From Cupriavidus lacunae (GTDB lineage: Bacteria > Pseudomonadota > Gammaproteobacteria > Burkholderiales > Burkholderiaceae): a stretch of 64,000 bases of DNA. This document shows, one piece after another, positions 48,269-57,972 of the stretch. Both the position numbers and the translations under genes were made by a program. The first letter of the stretch is position 1. Each line of letters begins with the position of its first letter. The notes below the pieces were generated by a model, which saw only the letters and a program-made list of their open reading frames with translations, was not told the origin of the DNA and did no database searches. The stretch spans positions 1 to 64,000 of the forward strand of contig NZ_QKWJ01000002.1 in the NCBI RefSeq assembly GCF_003353055.1, in the 5' to 3' direction.

Positions 48269-49006
48269 ATGAAAGACTATCCACCGTCCGAAATCCGGGA
48301 AACGTGGCGCAACCGGGGCTATGGCGAGCCTGGCGATGCCCGCCATGCGCACCACTGGCGCAGCGGCAACCCGGGCGGCTCGGCATTCGGCTACGGGCAG
48401 GCGCGCTATGGCATGGAAGGCGGCGAGGCACCGGAGGACAGCTACCGCCCCGGACAGGTCCCGGCGCGGCCGGCGTCGCGCCGGCTGCCCAGGAACTACC
48501 AGCGCACCGACACGCGCATCCGCGACGATCTTTGCGAACGGCTGGCACACGCCGGCGACGATGTCTCGGACGTAAGCGTCGAAGTGGTCTCGGGGATCGT
48601 CACCCTGAGCGGCACCGTCAGCGACCGCGGCATCAAGTACCGCATCGAAGAGATGGCCGAGGACGTGCTGGGCGTGAATGCGGTCCGCAACAACCTGCAC
48701 GTGGCGCGCAGCGCAGCCGGTGAGGGGGGACGACAGCGGGCATTCGGTGCAGAGGGTGGTGCGGCGCCCGGCGAGCGGCGCATCGGCCAGTCCGCTGGCC
48801 GGTGGCAGCCGGTCGGCGTGGTCGCCTCTGATGTGCTGTATATCGTCCAGTCGCGCGACGGGCGTTTCCTGGGAGCGAAAGCCGGCGAAGCCGTGCTGGT
48901 GCCCCTGATCACCCAGGCCGGCCTGTTCGATGACCCGGACGAGGCCCGCGCCGCGGCGCAGGAGCATTGCAGCCGGGGCTACCGGCTGCTGGCCACGCGC
49001 CGCTGA
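48269..49006 (+). CDS. BON-domain protein
   Basis: The 245-residue protein has a basic, Gly/Arg-rich N-terminal third (GYGEPGDARHAHHWRSGNPG) and then a BON domain around residues 80-148: RIRDDLCERLAHAGDDVSDV, VEVVSGIVTLSGTVSDRGIK, YRIEEMAEDVLGVNAVRNNL. Residues 180 to the end (GVVASDVLYIVQSRDGRFLG) look like a small extra domain. It has no signal peptide, unlike OsmY, so it is probably cytoplasmic. BON domains bind phospholipid or protein. GGAGG precedes the start. Confidence 0.85.
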   Translation: MKDYPPSEIRETWRNRGYGEPGDARHAHHWRSGNPGGSAFGYGQARYGMEGGEAPEDSYRPGQVPARPASRRLPRNYQRTDTRIRDDLCERLAHAGDDVSDVSVEVVSGIVTLSGTVSDRGIKYRIEEMAEDVLGVNAVRNNLHVARSAAGEGGRQRAFGAEGGAAPGERRIGQSAGRWQPVGVVASDVLYIVQSRDGRFLGAKAGEAVLVPLITQAGLFDDPDEARAAAQEHCSRGYRLLATRR

Positions 49007-49019
49007 GGGCCGCCCGGCC

Positions 49020-49742
49020 TCAGGCGTTGGGAATGGCGGGCGCGTCGACCGGATCCGGGTGGAGCTGCATCACGGCGGCGCGCTTTTCCAGCAGGTGCTG
49101 GCGCAGGATGGACGCCAGCCGCTTGCCGTCGCGGGCTTCCAGCGCCCGGATCATCTCTTCATGATCGTGCACGGCGCGGTCCCATTTGTCGGTCTGGAAA
49201 TTGGAGCGGAAGCGCATCGCCTTGAGCCGCCGGTTCAGCGTCAGGTAGGTATGCTGCAGCGTCTGGTTGCGCGCCGCCGCGGCAATGCGGTCGTGGATTT
49301 CCTGGTTGCGGCTGTAGTAGCCGGGCAGGTCGCCGCTCGCGCGGCAGGCCAGCATGGCGTAATGCAGCGCCTTGATCTCCGCCAGTTCCTGCGGCGTGAT
49401 GCGCTCGCACGCCAGCTCGCCGGCGAACGCCTCCAGGCCGCTCATCAGCTCGAATGTCTCCCAGGCCTCGGCCTCGCTCATCCGCGACACGCTGGCGCCG
49501 CGGTTGGGCGAGATCTCGATCAGCCCTTCGGCGGCCAGTACCTTCAGCGCCTCGCGCAGCGGCGTGCGCGAGATCCCCAGCGTTTCGCACAGCTCGCGCT
49601 CGTTCAGCTTCATGCCCGGGGCCAGCACCCCCTCGACGATGAAGTTGCGCAGGTGGTCGACCACGGTGTCGTGCAGCCGCTGGCGCACCACCTTGGGCAG
49701 GAGCGGGGCGGCGGCGGCGCCGGTGCCGTCCGGAGTTTGCAT
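49020..49742 (-). CDS. GntR-family transcriptional regulator (FadR/FCD type)
   Basis: The 240-residue protein has a GntR winged helix at the N-terminus (LRNFIVEGVLAPGMKLNERE, LCETLGISRTPLREALKVLA, IEISPNRGASVSRM) and an FCD ligand domain (ELMSGLEAFAGELACERITP, RNQEIHDRIAAAARNQTL, VHDHEEMIRALEARDGKRLA). The His residues in HDRI and HDHEEM fit a metal-binding FCD site, typical for sensors of organic acids. It is on the same strand after the MHS transporter and GMC oxidoreductase genes and may control them. Confidence 0.9.
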   Translation of the reverse strand: MQTPDGTGAAAAPLLPKVVRQRLHDTVVDHLRNFIVEGVLAPGMKLNERELCETLGISRTPLREALKVLAAEGLIEISPNRGASVSRMSEAEAWETFELMSGLEAFAGELACERITPQELAEIKALHYAMLACRASGDLPGYYSRNQEIHDRIAAAARNQTLQHTYLTLNRRLKAMRFRSNFQTDKWDRAVHDHEEMIRALEARDGKRLASILRQHLLEKRAAVMQLHPDPVDAPAIPNA

Positions 49743-49819
49743 GCAATGTCCCTGTCATTAGCGTTGCGCCATTCTAAGACATTGCCGGCTTGCCGCGCCG
49801 CCGCCCGCTCCCTTTGAAC

Positions 49820-51148
49820 TCAGCTCGCCGGGCCGCGCAGAGGCACGCCGCTGTCGCGCAGCGCCCCGGCGCCCGGGCGCCGCCCGATCAGCGCCACCGA
49901 CAACGCCGACACCAGTCCCGCAAACGCCACGTAGGCGCAGATCTGCCAGGGTTTGCCGCCGCCGGACTTCAGCAGCGCCGTGGCGATGATCGGGGTGATG
50001 CCCGACGCGAAGATCCCCGAGAACTGGTAGACGAACGAGATCCCCGTGTAGCGCACCTTGGCATCGAACAGTTCGCAGAACAGCGCCGCTTCAGGGCCAT
50101 AGACCGCGGCGTAGAGGATGCCGAATGGCACCACGATGGACAGCCACAGCAGCATGGTGTTGCCGCCGCTGTTCAGCATCAGCCAGAATGCCGGGAAGGC
50201 GGACAGGGCCGTGATCAGCGAGCCCCAGAAATACACGCGCGTGCGCCCGATGCGGTCGGACAGGTGGCCGAAGAACGGGATGAAGAAGCACATCGCAATG
50301 GCTGCCGCCATCACCCCGACCAGCGCCTCGGTGCGGCTGATATGAATGGTCTGGGTCAGGTAAGTGATCGAGAACACGCCGAAGATATTGAAGAAGACCC
50401 CGTCGATATAGCGCGCGCCCATGCCCTTGAGGATATTGCCCGGGTAGCGCCGCATCATGTCGAAAAAGGGAATCTGAGTCTCCGCATTGCGCTGCTTGAT
50501 CACGGCGAATTCCGGCGTTTCCTTGACGTTGAGCCGGATATACATGCCCACGAACACCATCCCCGCCGAGATCAGAAAGGCAACCCGCCAGCCCCAGGCC
50601 AGGAACTGCGCATCGGTCAGGGTCAGCGACAGCAGCGCCACCACGCCGGAGGCCAGGCATAGGCCGATCGCCAGCCCGATCTGGGGCAGCGACGCATAGA
50701 AGCCTTTCTTGCCCGGCGGCGCGTATTCATACGCCATCAGCACCGCGCCGCCCCATTCGCCGCCCAGGCCGATGCCCTGCAGCACGCGCAGCAGCAGCAA
50801 CAGGATTGGCGCCAGCAGGCCGATGCTGTCATAGGTCGGCACCAAGCCGATCAGGAAGGTGGAGACGCCCATGATCATCAGCGTGATCACCAGCATGCTC
50901 TTGCGGCCGACCTTGTCGCCAAAGTGCCCGAAGATCACGCCGCCCAGCGGCCGCGTGACAAAGCCCACCGCAAAGGTGGAATAGGCCAGCATGGTGGCCA
51001 CCAGCGGGTCATTGCCGGGGAAATAGAGCTTGTTGAAGACCAGGCCGGCGACCACGCCGTACAGGAAGAAGTCATACCACTCGATGGTGGCGCCGATCAC
51101 GGACGCCAGCGCGACCTTGCGGATCGCCTGTTCGTTGGGGCTTGTCAT
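49820..51148 (-). CDS. MFS transporter, metabolite:H+ symporter (MHS) family
   Basis: ATG at 51148 behind GAGGAG gives 442 residues with 12 expected membrane segments. MHS family marks include ASVIGATIEWYDFFLYGVVA in helix 1, GVIFGHFGDKVGRKSMLVIT in the first cytoplasmic loop, and LQGIGLGGEWGGAVLMAYEY in helix 4. The transporters take up organic acids or betaine-like compounds with protons. The gene lies between the GMC oxidoreductase and GntR genes, so its substrate is probably the one those genes handle. Confidence 0.92.
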   Translation of the reverse strand: MTSPNEQAIRKVALASVIGATIEWYDFFLYGVVAGLVFNKLYFPGNDPLVATMLAYSTFAVGFVTRPLGGVIFGHFGDKVGRKSMLVITLMIMGVSTFLIGLVPTYDSIGLLAPILLLLLRVLQGIGLGGEWGGAVLMAYEYAPPGKKGFYASLPQIGLAIGLCLASGVVALLSLTLTDAQFLAWGWRVAFLISAGMVFVGMYIRLNVKETPEFAVIKQRNAETQIPFFDMMRRYPGNILKGMGARYIDGVFFNIFGVFSITYLTQTIHISRTEALVGVMAAAIAMCFFIPFFGHLSDRIGRTRVYFWGSLITALSAFPAFWLMLNSGGNTMLLWLSIVVPFGILYAAVYGPEAALFCELFDAKVRYTGISFVYQFSGIFASGITPIIATALLKSGGGKPWQICAYVAFAGLVSALSVALIGRRPGAGALRDSGVPLRGPAS

Positions 51149-51275
51149 GTTTGTCTCCTCTGGTGATAAGCGGCGTCCTTTGAAAGGATAGTTATGGACG
51201 CGGGATGCACTGCAGGGTTTGGCCTTGGTGTTATGGATGCCCGGCCTGGGGGCAACGATGATCGGAGAAAGCCGC

Positions 51276-52931
51276 TCAGGCGGCGTCCGCCATCGGTGGC
51301 GCGACATCGACGGGGTGGATTTCCCGCCGTGCGTCTTCGCGGATGAAGTCTGCCGCGCGCTCGGCCATCATCACCACCGGCACGTTGGTGTTGCCCGAAA
51401 CCAGCGTGGGCATCACCGAACAGTCCACCACGCGCAGGCCGCCGACCCCGTGCACGCGCAGGCGCGCGTCGACCACCGCCAGCGGATCGGCGGCGGGGCC
51501 CATTTTTGCGGTGCCCGACGGATGGAAGATGGTGGCGCCGTACTCGCGGCAGAAGTGCAGGATCTCGTCGTCGCTGCGCACGTCGTCGCCGGGCCGGAAC
51601 TCGCGCTTCATCAGGCCGCGCATCGGTTCGGTCTGCGCCACGCGGCGGGCGTAGCGCACCGCCGCGACCGTGCAGCGCCGGTCCAGTTCGGCCGACAGGT
51701 AGTTGGGCTGCATCGACGGCGGCTCATACGGGTCGGTCGAGCGGATCCGCACCGTGCCGCGCGACTCGGGGCGCAGCTGGCATACCGAATAGGTGCAGCC
51801 AGAGAACGGATGCACCATGCCGCCGGCCATGTCCGCCGACAGGGTCGAGAAATGGAACTGCGTGTCCGGCGTGGCGCTTTCCTGCGGCAACGCGCGGCAG
51901 AACATCGCACCCTGGTTGATGCCGATCGCCAGCGGCCCCCTGCGCATCAGCAGCCATTCCAGGCCCATGCGCGCCTTGCCGGTCAGCGTGCGCAGCTGGT
52001 CGTTGGTGGTGATCGGCTTTGCCACCTCATAGATCAGCCGGATCTGCAGATGGTCCTGCAGGTTCTCTCCGACGCCGGGCAGGGCATGCACCACCGGGAC
52101 GCCCAGGTCCTGCAGCAGGGGCGCCGGGCCGATGCCCGACAACTGCAGCAACTGCGGCGACTGCAGCGCGCCGGCGCACAGGATTACCTCGCGCCGCGCC
52201 CGCAGGATATAAGGCTGGCCATGCTGGGTGTAGCGCACGCCCACGGCCCGCTTGCCTTCGAACAGGACGCCGGTGGTGTGCGCGTCGGTCTCCACGCGCA
52301 GGTTCGCGCGCCCGCGCGCCGGTCGCAGGTAGGCCACCGCGGTGGAGCAGCGCCAGCCCTTGCGGGTGGTGAGCTGGTAGTAGCCCACGCCCTCCTGGTC
52401 GCCGCCGTTGAAGTCCGTCTTGCGCGGCAGGCCCAGCGCCTGGCCGGCGCCGATGAAGGCATCGACCAGCGGATGCTGCCGGTCGATCGAGGTGGCATTG
52501 AGCGGGCCATCGGTGCCGCGTGTCGGGCCCGCGCCGAGGTCGTTGTTCTCGAGCTTGCGGAAGTAGGGCAGGCAGTGGTCCCAGCCCCAGCCCGGATTGC
52601 CCAGCGCCTCCCAGTGGTCGTAGTCCTCGCGCTGGCCGCGCACGTAGATCAGGCCGTTGATGGCGCTGCTGCCGCCCAGCGTGCGGCCGCGCGGCCAGTA
52701 GATGCGGCGGTTCAGCATATTCGGATCGGGATCGGTGTAGAAGCCCCAGTTCACTTGCTTGTGGAACATGGTCTTGCCATAGCCGATCGGGATATGGATC
52801 CACGGGTAGCGGTCGGGCGGGCCGGCCTCCAGCAGGCAGACCGAATACCGGCCGTCTTCGCTGAGCCGGTTGGCCAGCACGCACCCGGCCGAGCCGGCGC
52901 CCACCACGATGTAGTCAACGGTTTGCGACAT
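51276..52931 (-). CDS. GMC-family FAD oxidoreductase (choline/alcohol dehydrogenase-like)
   Basis: The 551-residue protein begins with the FAD Rossmann motif YIVVGAGSAGCVLANRLSED and carries the GMC signatures PRGRTLGGSSAINGLIYVRG and EVILCAGALQSPQLLQLSGI. At the C-terminus the catalytic pair appears as His in TIFHPSGTAKMG and Asn in SGNTNVPVVMMAE. The length and motifs fit choline dehydrogenase-like or polyethylene-glycol/alcohol dehydrogenases; the substrate is not clear. It is 127 bases upstream of the MHS transporter gene and divergent from an IclR-type regulator. Confidence 0.92.
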   Translation of the reverse strand: MSQTVDYIVVGAGSAGCVLANRLSEDGRYSVCLLEAGPPDRYPWIHIPIGYGKTMFHKQVNWGFYTDPDPNMLNRRIYWPRGRTLGGSSAINGLIYVRGQREDYDHWEALGNPGWGWDHCLPYFRKLENNDLGAGPTRGTDGPLNATSIDRQHPLVDAFIGAGQALGLPRKTDFNGGDQEGVGYYQLTTRKGWRCSTAVAYLRPARGRANLRVETDAHTTGVLFEGKRAVGVRYTQHGQPYILRARREVILCAGALQSPQLLQLSGIGPAPLLQDLGVPVVHALPGVGENLQDHLQIRLIYEVAKPITTNDQLRTLTGKARMGLEWLLMRRGPLAIGINQGAMFCRALPQESATPDTQFHFSTLSADMAGGMVHPFSGCTYSVCQLRPESRGTVRIRSTDPYEPPSMQPNYLSAELDRRCTVAAVRYARRVAQTEPMRGLMKREFRPGDDVRSDDEILHFCREYGATIFHPSGTAKMGPAADPLAVVDARLRVHGVGGLRVVDCSVMPTLVSGNTNVPVVMMAERAADFIREDARREIHPVDVAPPMADAA

Positions 52932-53061
52932 CGTCGCTGTCTCCTGTTCTGGCCGGCAGGCGCATAACCACCCGGCTTTTGTCTATAATCTGAAACGTTC
53001 TGTTCCGGATTCTATTTTTCTAAGCTGGAATGGAAAGCCCAATCGCGAGGAGACGCCGGTT

Positions 53062-53886
53062 GTGAAACAGAACGTGCAATTCCCGTTTCAGAATCGCACT
53101 GCAGCAGAAGACGGGGCGGTGGAGGAAGATGCACGCAGCCTGCGCGTGCTGATGGTGCTGTCTAGCCTGGCCAGGGCGCAGCATCCGCAAACGCTGTCCC
53201 AGCTCTCGCAGCGCCTGCACGTGCCCAAGGCGACCCTGATGCGCCTGCTGGCGGCCATGGAGCGTTCCGGCTTCGTGGTCCGGATGCCGGCCGAACGCGG
53301 CTATGTGCCAGGCCCCGGCGCGGCGGCGCTGGCGCTGCAGACGCTGCGCAGCCCGCCGCTGCTGCGCGAGTGCCGCGCCATCCTCGCCCGGCTGGTGGCG
53401 AGCCTGGGCGAGACCTGCAACCTCACCGCGCTCGACGGCGACCGCGTGCTCTACGTGGAACGCGTGGAGACGCATGAACCACTGCGCCTGCAGCTCTCGC
53501 CTGGCATCCACGTGCCGCTGCATTGCACCGCCAGCGGCAAGCTGTTCCTGTCAGCGATGAACCGGCTGGAACGCCAGCAGATGCTCAGGCGCCTGGACCT
53601 CGCCCCGCACACGCCGCGCACGCTTTCCGATGCGCCTGCGCTCAATGCCGAGCTGGACCGGCTGGGCGCGCGCGGCATCGGCGTGGATCATGAGGAATTT
53701 GTGCGCGGCATGTGCGCGGTGGCGGTGCCGGTGCGCGAGCCGGACGGCGCGGGGCCGGGGCGGGTGGTGGCGGCGATTGCCTGCCATGCGCCGACGGCGC
53801 GGGCATCGCTGGAGGCGCTGTTGCAGGCGGTGCCGACGCTGCAGGGGGCGGCGAGGGAGATGGCGGCGGTGCTGTGCGCGCAGTGA
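53062..53886 (+). CDS. IclR-family transcriptional regulator
   Basis: The start is GTG 53062 behind GAGGAG, giving 274 residues. The N-terminal winged helix (RVLMVLSSLARAQHPQTLSQ, LHVPKATLMRLLAAMERSGF, GYVPGPGAAALALQTLRS) and the C-terminal effector domain (CNLTALDGDRVLYVERVETH, HVPLHCTASGKLFLSAMNR, GIGVDHEEFVRGMCAVAVPV) are typical of IclR. It is divergent from the GMC oxidoreductase gene. The 130-bp gap holds TATAAT at 52984-52989 and an imperfect GAAAC...GTTCC repeat, a possible operator shared by both genes. Confidence 0.92.
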   Translation: MKQNVQFPFQNRTAAEDGAVEEDARSLRVLMVLSSLARAQHPQTLSQLSQRLHVPKATLMRLLAAMERSGFVVRMPAERGYVPGPGAAALALQTLRSPPLLRECRAILARLVASLGETCNLTALDGDRVLYVERVETHEPLRLQLSPGIHVPLHCTASGKLFLSAMNRLERQQMLRRLDLAPHTPRTLSDAPALNAELDRLGARGIGVDHEEFVRGMCAVAVPVREPDGAGPGRVVAAIACHAPTARASLEALLQAVPTLQGAAREMAAVLCAQ

Positions 53887-53913
53887 GGGTGGACGCGCGA
53901 CGTCCGCAATCGC

Positions 53914-54519
53914 TTATCCGCCGTGCCGCAACAGCACCCCAACCCGATCACGCAGCATCGGCAACACCTCGCCCTCAAACCACGGATGCTGCTTGAACCA
54001 CGGCTGGTTGCGCGGGGACGGGTGCGGCAACGGGATGAAGTCGGGCGCGTAGTCTTTCCATGCCCTGACGGTCTCAGTCAGCGTCGGCTTGCGGCGCGCC
54101 CCCAGGAAATGGCGCTGCGCGTACTGGCCGACCAGTAAGGTCAATTCAATCGACGGCAGTTCCACCAGCAGGCGGTCGAGCCACAGCGGCGCGCATTCGG
54201 GGCGCGGCGGGTTGTCGCCACTCTTGCCGCGTCCGGGATAGCAGAACCCCATCGGGATGATGGCGAACTGCGAGGTATCGACGAAGGTGGCGGCGTCGAC
54301 CCCAAGCCATTGCCGTAGGCGATCGCCGCTTGCATCGTTCCAGGGGATGCCGGTTTCGTGCACGCGGGTCCCCGGCGCCTGGCCGACGATCAGGATGCGC
54401 GCGCCGGCCCCGACGCGCACGATCGGGCGCGGGCCGAGGGGCAAGTGTGGGGCGCAGACGCGGCAAGCGCGTACTTCGGTCAGCAAGGTATCAAGGGTGG
54501 GATGTCGGGGTTTGTTCAT
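53914..54519 (-). CDS. uracil-DNA glycosylase-family protein
   Basis: ATG at 54519 gives 201 residues. Uracil-DNA glycosylase superfamily motifs are RILIVGQAPGTRVHETGIPW with the first active-site region, the Cys pair ACRVCAP at the N-terminus, MGFCYPGRGKSGDNPPRPEC, and PHPSPRNQPWFKQHPWFEGE with the catalytic-loop region. This variant, with GQAPGTRVHETG, is the one often seen in proteobacteria as a short glycosylase-like protein; the full iron-sulfur ligand set is not obvious. It should remove damaged bases, but activity is not shown. Confidence 0.85.
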   Translation of the reverse strand: MNKPRHPTLDTLLTEVRACRVCAPHLPLGPRPIVRVGAGARILIVGQAPGTRVHETGIPWNDASGDRLRQWLGVDAATFVDTSQFAIIPMGFCYPGRGKSGDNPPRPECAPLWLDRLLVELPSIELTLLVGQYAQRHFLGARRKPTLTETVRAWKDYAPDFIPLPHPSPRNQPWFKQHPWFEGEVLPMLRDRVGVLLRHGG

Positions 54520-54604
54520 GTTCTGGCCACAGCAATTGGCTGTACGCATGCACTGGTGTCATCCTACAATCAAATCCTCCCACGCCACTGCCACGCTCCA
54601 TCCC

Positions 54605-55822
54605 ATGTTCACCGCCTGCCCAACAGAAAGAAGCCGCGTCATCGCCGATCGCGTCGAGCGCTTTGTCCGCGAGATCGTGGTGCCCTATGAGCGCGATCCG
54701 CGTTGCGAAGCCCACGGTCCTACCGTCGGCCTGGTCGCCGAACTGCGCGACAAGGCGCGCGCTGCCGGCGTCATGACGCCACATATCCTGCCCGATGGCT
54801 CTCACCTGACCCAGCTTGAGACCGCGGCCGTGCTCAAGCGCTCCGGCTTGTCGCCGCTCGGGCCGGTCGCCGTCAACACCATGGCGCCGGACGAGGGCAA
54901 TATGTTCCTGCTCGGCAAGGTGGCCACGGCGGCGCAGAAGCAACGCTTCCTGGAGCCCCTGGTCAGCGGCGAGGCTCGCTCGGCGTTTTTCATGACCGAG
55001 CCTGCAGAAGAGGGCGGTGCCGGTTCCGATCCCTCGATGTTGCAGACCACGGCGGTCAGGGACGGCAATGACTGGGTGATCCGCGGACGCAAGAAGTTCA
55101 TCACCGGCGCGGAGGGCGCGCAGGTGGGCATCCTGATGGCGCGCACCGGCGACGGCGAGCGCGCGCAGGCCACCATGTTCCTGGTCGACCTGCCGCATCC
55201 GGCGATCCGCATCGAGCGCCTGCTCGATACCATCGACAGCTCCATGCCGGGCGGCCATGCGCAGGTGCTGATCGACGACCTGCGCGTGCCGCAGGACCAG
55301 GTGCTGGGCGAGGTCAACGAGGGCTTCCGCTATGCGCAGGTCCGCCTGTCGCCGGCGCGGTTGTCGCACTGCATGCGCTGGTTCGGCGGTGTCGCGCGAG
55401 CCGATGAGATCGCGCGCGCCTACGCCACCACGCGCAAGGCCTTCGGCAAGCTGCTGATCGACCACGAAGGCGTGGGCTTCATGCTGGCCGAGAACCTGAT
55501 CGACCTGCAGCAGGCCGCGCTGATGATCGACTGGTGCGCGGGCGTGCTCGACGGTGGCTCGCTGGGCACCGCGGAGAGTTCGATGGCCAAGGTGGCGGTA
55601 TCGGACGCCTTGTTCCGCGTGGCCGACCGCTGCGTGCAGATCATGGGTGGCATGGGCGTGTCGCGCGATACCATCGTCGAACAGATCTTCCGCGAAGTGC
55701 GCGCGTTCCGCATCTACGACGGCCCGACGGAAGTCCACAAGTGGTCGCTGGCGAAGAAGATCAAGCGCGATACGCTGGTTCCCATCATGGCTGACCATCA
55801 CGACAGTACCGGGGCTGCCTGA
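54605..55822 (+). CDS. acyl-CoA dehydrogenase
   Basis: ATG 54605 gives 405 residues. The acyl-CoA dehydrogenase signatures are present: FFMTEPAEEGGAGSDPSMLQ (FAD loop), WVIRGRKKFITGAEGAQVGI, and the C-terminal VADRCVQIMGGMGVSRDTIV with EVRAFRIYDGPTEVHKWSLA. The catalytic Glu, usually near the end, may correspond to E in DGPTEVHKW. The protein probably oxidises a branched or medium-chain acyl-CoA. The gene ends in a 25-base overlap with the convergent haemagglutinin-like gene. It is divergent from the glycosylase gene. Confidence 0.9.
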   Translation: MFTACPTERSRVIADRVERFVREIVVPYERDPRCEAHGPTVGLVAELRDKARAAGVMTPHILPDGSHLTQLETAAVLKRSGLSPLGPVAVNTMAPDEGNMFLLGKVATAAQKQRFLEPLVSGEARSAFFMTEPAEEGGAGSDPSMLQTTAVRDGNDWVIRGRKKFITGAEGAQVGILMARTGDGERAQATMFLVDLPHPAIRIERLLDTIDSSMPGGHAQVLIDDLRVPQDQVLGEVNEGFRYAQVRLSPARLSHCMRWFGGVARADEIARAYATTRKAFGKLLIDHEGVGFMLAENLIDLQQAALMIDWCAGVLDGGSLGTAESSMAKVAVSDALFRVADRCVQIMGGMGVSRDTIVEQIFREVRAFRIYDGPTEVHKWSLAKKIKRDTLVPIMADHHDSTGAA

Positions 55823-57636
55823 GCGAGACCATCGGATGCCATCGCGACGTTAAGGTTGGCGTCCCGAGCCACGTCGATGGTGGCCGAGGCATTGGTGAGC
55901 GTGCTGGCCTGTCCGGCGGCCTTGCCGCTGGTGTCGAGCGCGCCGCCCGCGTTCAGGTCCTGCGCCGAGTAGATCAGGCTGTGTTCGCGGTTGACGATCT
56001 CCGGGGCGCCGAGGTCGACGTCGCCGCTGCGCGAGGCGATCACGGCACCGTTGCCGGTGGCCGGGTTGATCTCGTTGAGAATCGTCAGGCCGGCGCCGAT
56101 GGCGAGGGTGTCGCCGTAGATGCGGCCGAGGTTGGTCACCGTGGTGCCGGCCTCGACGCGCACGGCGCCGCCATCGATCAGGCCGCTATTGGCGATCGCC
56201 TGGTCGGCGTGGATGGTGTTCGACACCTGGCCGAACAGCTCGCCTGAGTTGGTCACGTTGCGCGCGCTTACCGCCAGCCCCTCGCCAGCGGTGATGACGC
56301 CGTCGTTGGTCACGTCGCCGCTGGTGTCGAAGGTGACGTTCTTGCCGGCGCTGAGCTTCCCGGTGTTGTGGAAATCACTGGTCAGCCTGGCGCTGAGTTT
56401 GCCCTGGGACTGGACGGTGCCGTCGCCGGTGAGGCTTGTGCCCTGGATGTCGAGCGACGCATTGGCAGCCAGCAGGCCATCGGCATTGAAGGAGGCGCCC
56501 ACGTTCAATTGCGCGGTATCGCCCGAGGTCACCTCGCCACGGGTGTTGTCCAGCGTTGCGGCATCGGCGTTGTCGATGTTGGTCCCGGCTACCGACGCGC
56601 TCCCATCCGCTTGCAGACGACCGCCAGCCAGCACGCGGACGTCACCATTGTTCTCCACCACGATGTCGCCCGCGCGGGCGGTGATGCCGCCACCGAGGTT
56701 GAAGCCTACCCCTTGTTCTGTGCCGATCAGGCGGACCGCGCCGCTGAACATCGACCCCAGCCCCGACGCATCCAGGGCGAACTGCGGGGCGGGGCCCGTG
56801 CCTGCCTGCGGCGCGGCATTGAGGGTCTGGTAGTCGACCTGGTTGGTGCCCGTGACCGCAGTCAGGTGCCTGGCCCACAGTTCGGCATTAACGTTGATCG
56901 AGCGGGCCAGCAGGTCGACTTGCGCCTGCGGGCTGGACAAGCCCTGGCCGCCGATGCTGATGTTGCCCTCGCGCACGTCGAAGCCCGTGAGATTTCCGTC
57001 GGCACCAAATACCGGGCGCCCGGTGGAGAGCGTGAAGCGGTCCGCGTTGATGGTGCCGCAACCCGAGCAATACACCCCCGCGGGGTTGACCATGATCAGG
57101 TTGGCGCGGTTGCCCGCAATTTCCTGTGCGCCGAGCAATTGGGAAGGGTTCGGCTGGGTCACCTGGACCACGATGTTGCTGGCGTGCTGGTTCCCCAGCA
57201 TCATGTTTCCCTGGACCCAGCCCGCGATCCGGGACTGGCTGCTGGCCCCGCTGTTGTTCAGCACCACGCCGGCAGGCCCGACGTTGTACTGCGTGAAATT
57301 GTTGACACTGGTCCCGCCATCCCGGTTTGGCGACGCAATGTTGACCACGGGCACGCCATTGGCGGCTACCCCTACCACGTGGCGTTGTCCCGGCACGGTC
57401 TTGTCCACGTGGATCGGCAGGGTCTGCGCGTGTGCGGACCGGTCCTCCAGCACGGGCAAGCCCATCATCGAAGCCGCCAGCACCGTGAGCCACTGCACCG
57501 GCACGAATGCCGTGCCCTGGCCGCCGCGCCCGGCATTACCTTGCCGACCCTTGCCATGTCCCGTTGCGCTATCCTGCACCGCGACCAGCATGCCGCGCGC
57601 GGCATTGAAAACCAGGCGATGGATGTTCTTGTTCAT
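55798..57636 (-). pseudogene. filamentous haemagglutinin-like TpsA, probably truncated
   Basis: ATG at 57636 gives 612 residues. An ESPR-type extended signal (MNKNIHRLVFNAARGMLVAV) and signal core precede a TPS domain: VVNIASPNRDGGTSVNNFTQ, YNVGPAGVVLNNSGAS, and LIMVNPAGVYCSGCGTINAD with the CxxC found in these domains. After that come filamentous haemagglutinin repeats. Family members usually exceed 2,000 residues. Here the frame ends in SDGLAQAAPVLS inside the convergent acyl-CoA dehydrogenase gene, so the C-terminal part seems to be lost. No TpsB transporter gene is adjacent. The remainder may be secreted or be a relic. Confidence 0.75.
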
Positions 57637-57972
57637 GTCTTCGGATCGGGTAGGCCGGCAAGCGAAGCAAGACTGCAGGCACGTGGCCGGCATGCGTGTG
57701 TGCCAGCCAAAGGCTACCGATCCGAATACCGTGATGGAATCAGACGCATCCTAGAATGGGGGTGAATTTTCAGCAATGAGGGGTGGACGGCGTGGCTGAT
57801 ACTGGCCGACACGCCATCGCAAGACTGTGCTCCCCCCACGCGCCCCCGTTTGTACACACCCGGAAACCCCCGGGAAATCTAATCTGGTGTCACCGCAACG
57901 ATCCGGCTTCCTGGCTCCGGCAGTACAGGGGCAGGCCGGACAGCGCCCCCGTCGTTACAGGACACCACGCCA
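57637..57972. other. intergenic region, nothing specific seen
   Basis: This 336-bp gap separates the divergent haemagglutinin-like and FdhF/YdeP-like genes and must hold their promoters. I see no good promoter consensus, tRNA, repeat or convincing small gene. ACAGGA just before 57973 is the ribosome-binding site of the right-hand gene. Confidence 0.5.

Noticed and set aside
49790..50662. Plus-strand open frame opposite the MHS transporter
   Set aside because: The minus-strand frame encodes a complete 12-helix MHS transporter with family signatures; the plus-strand frame is an Arg/His-rich shadow.
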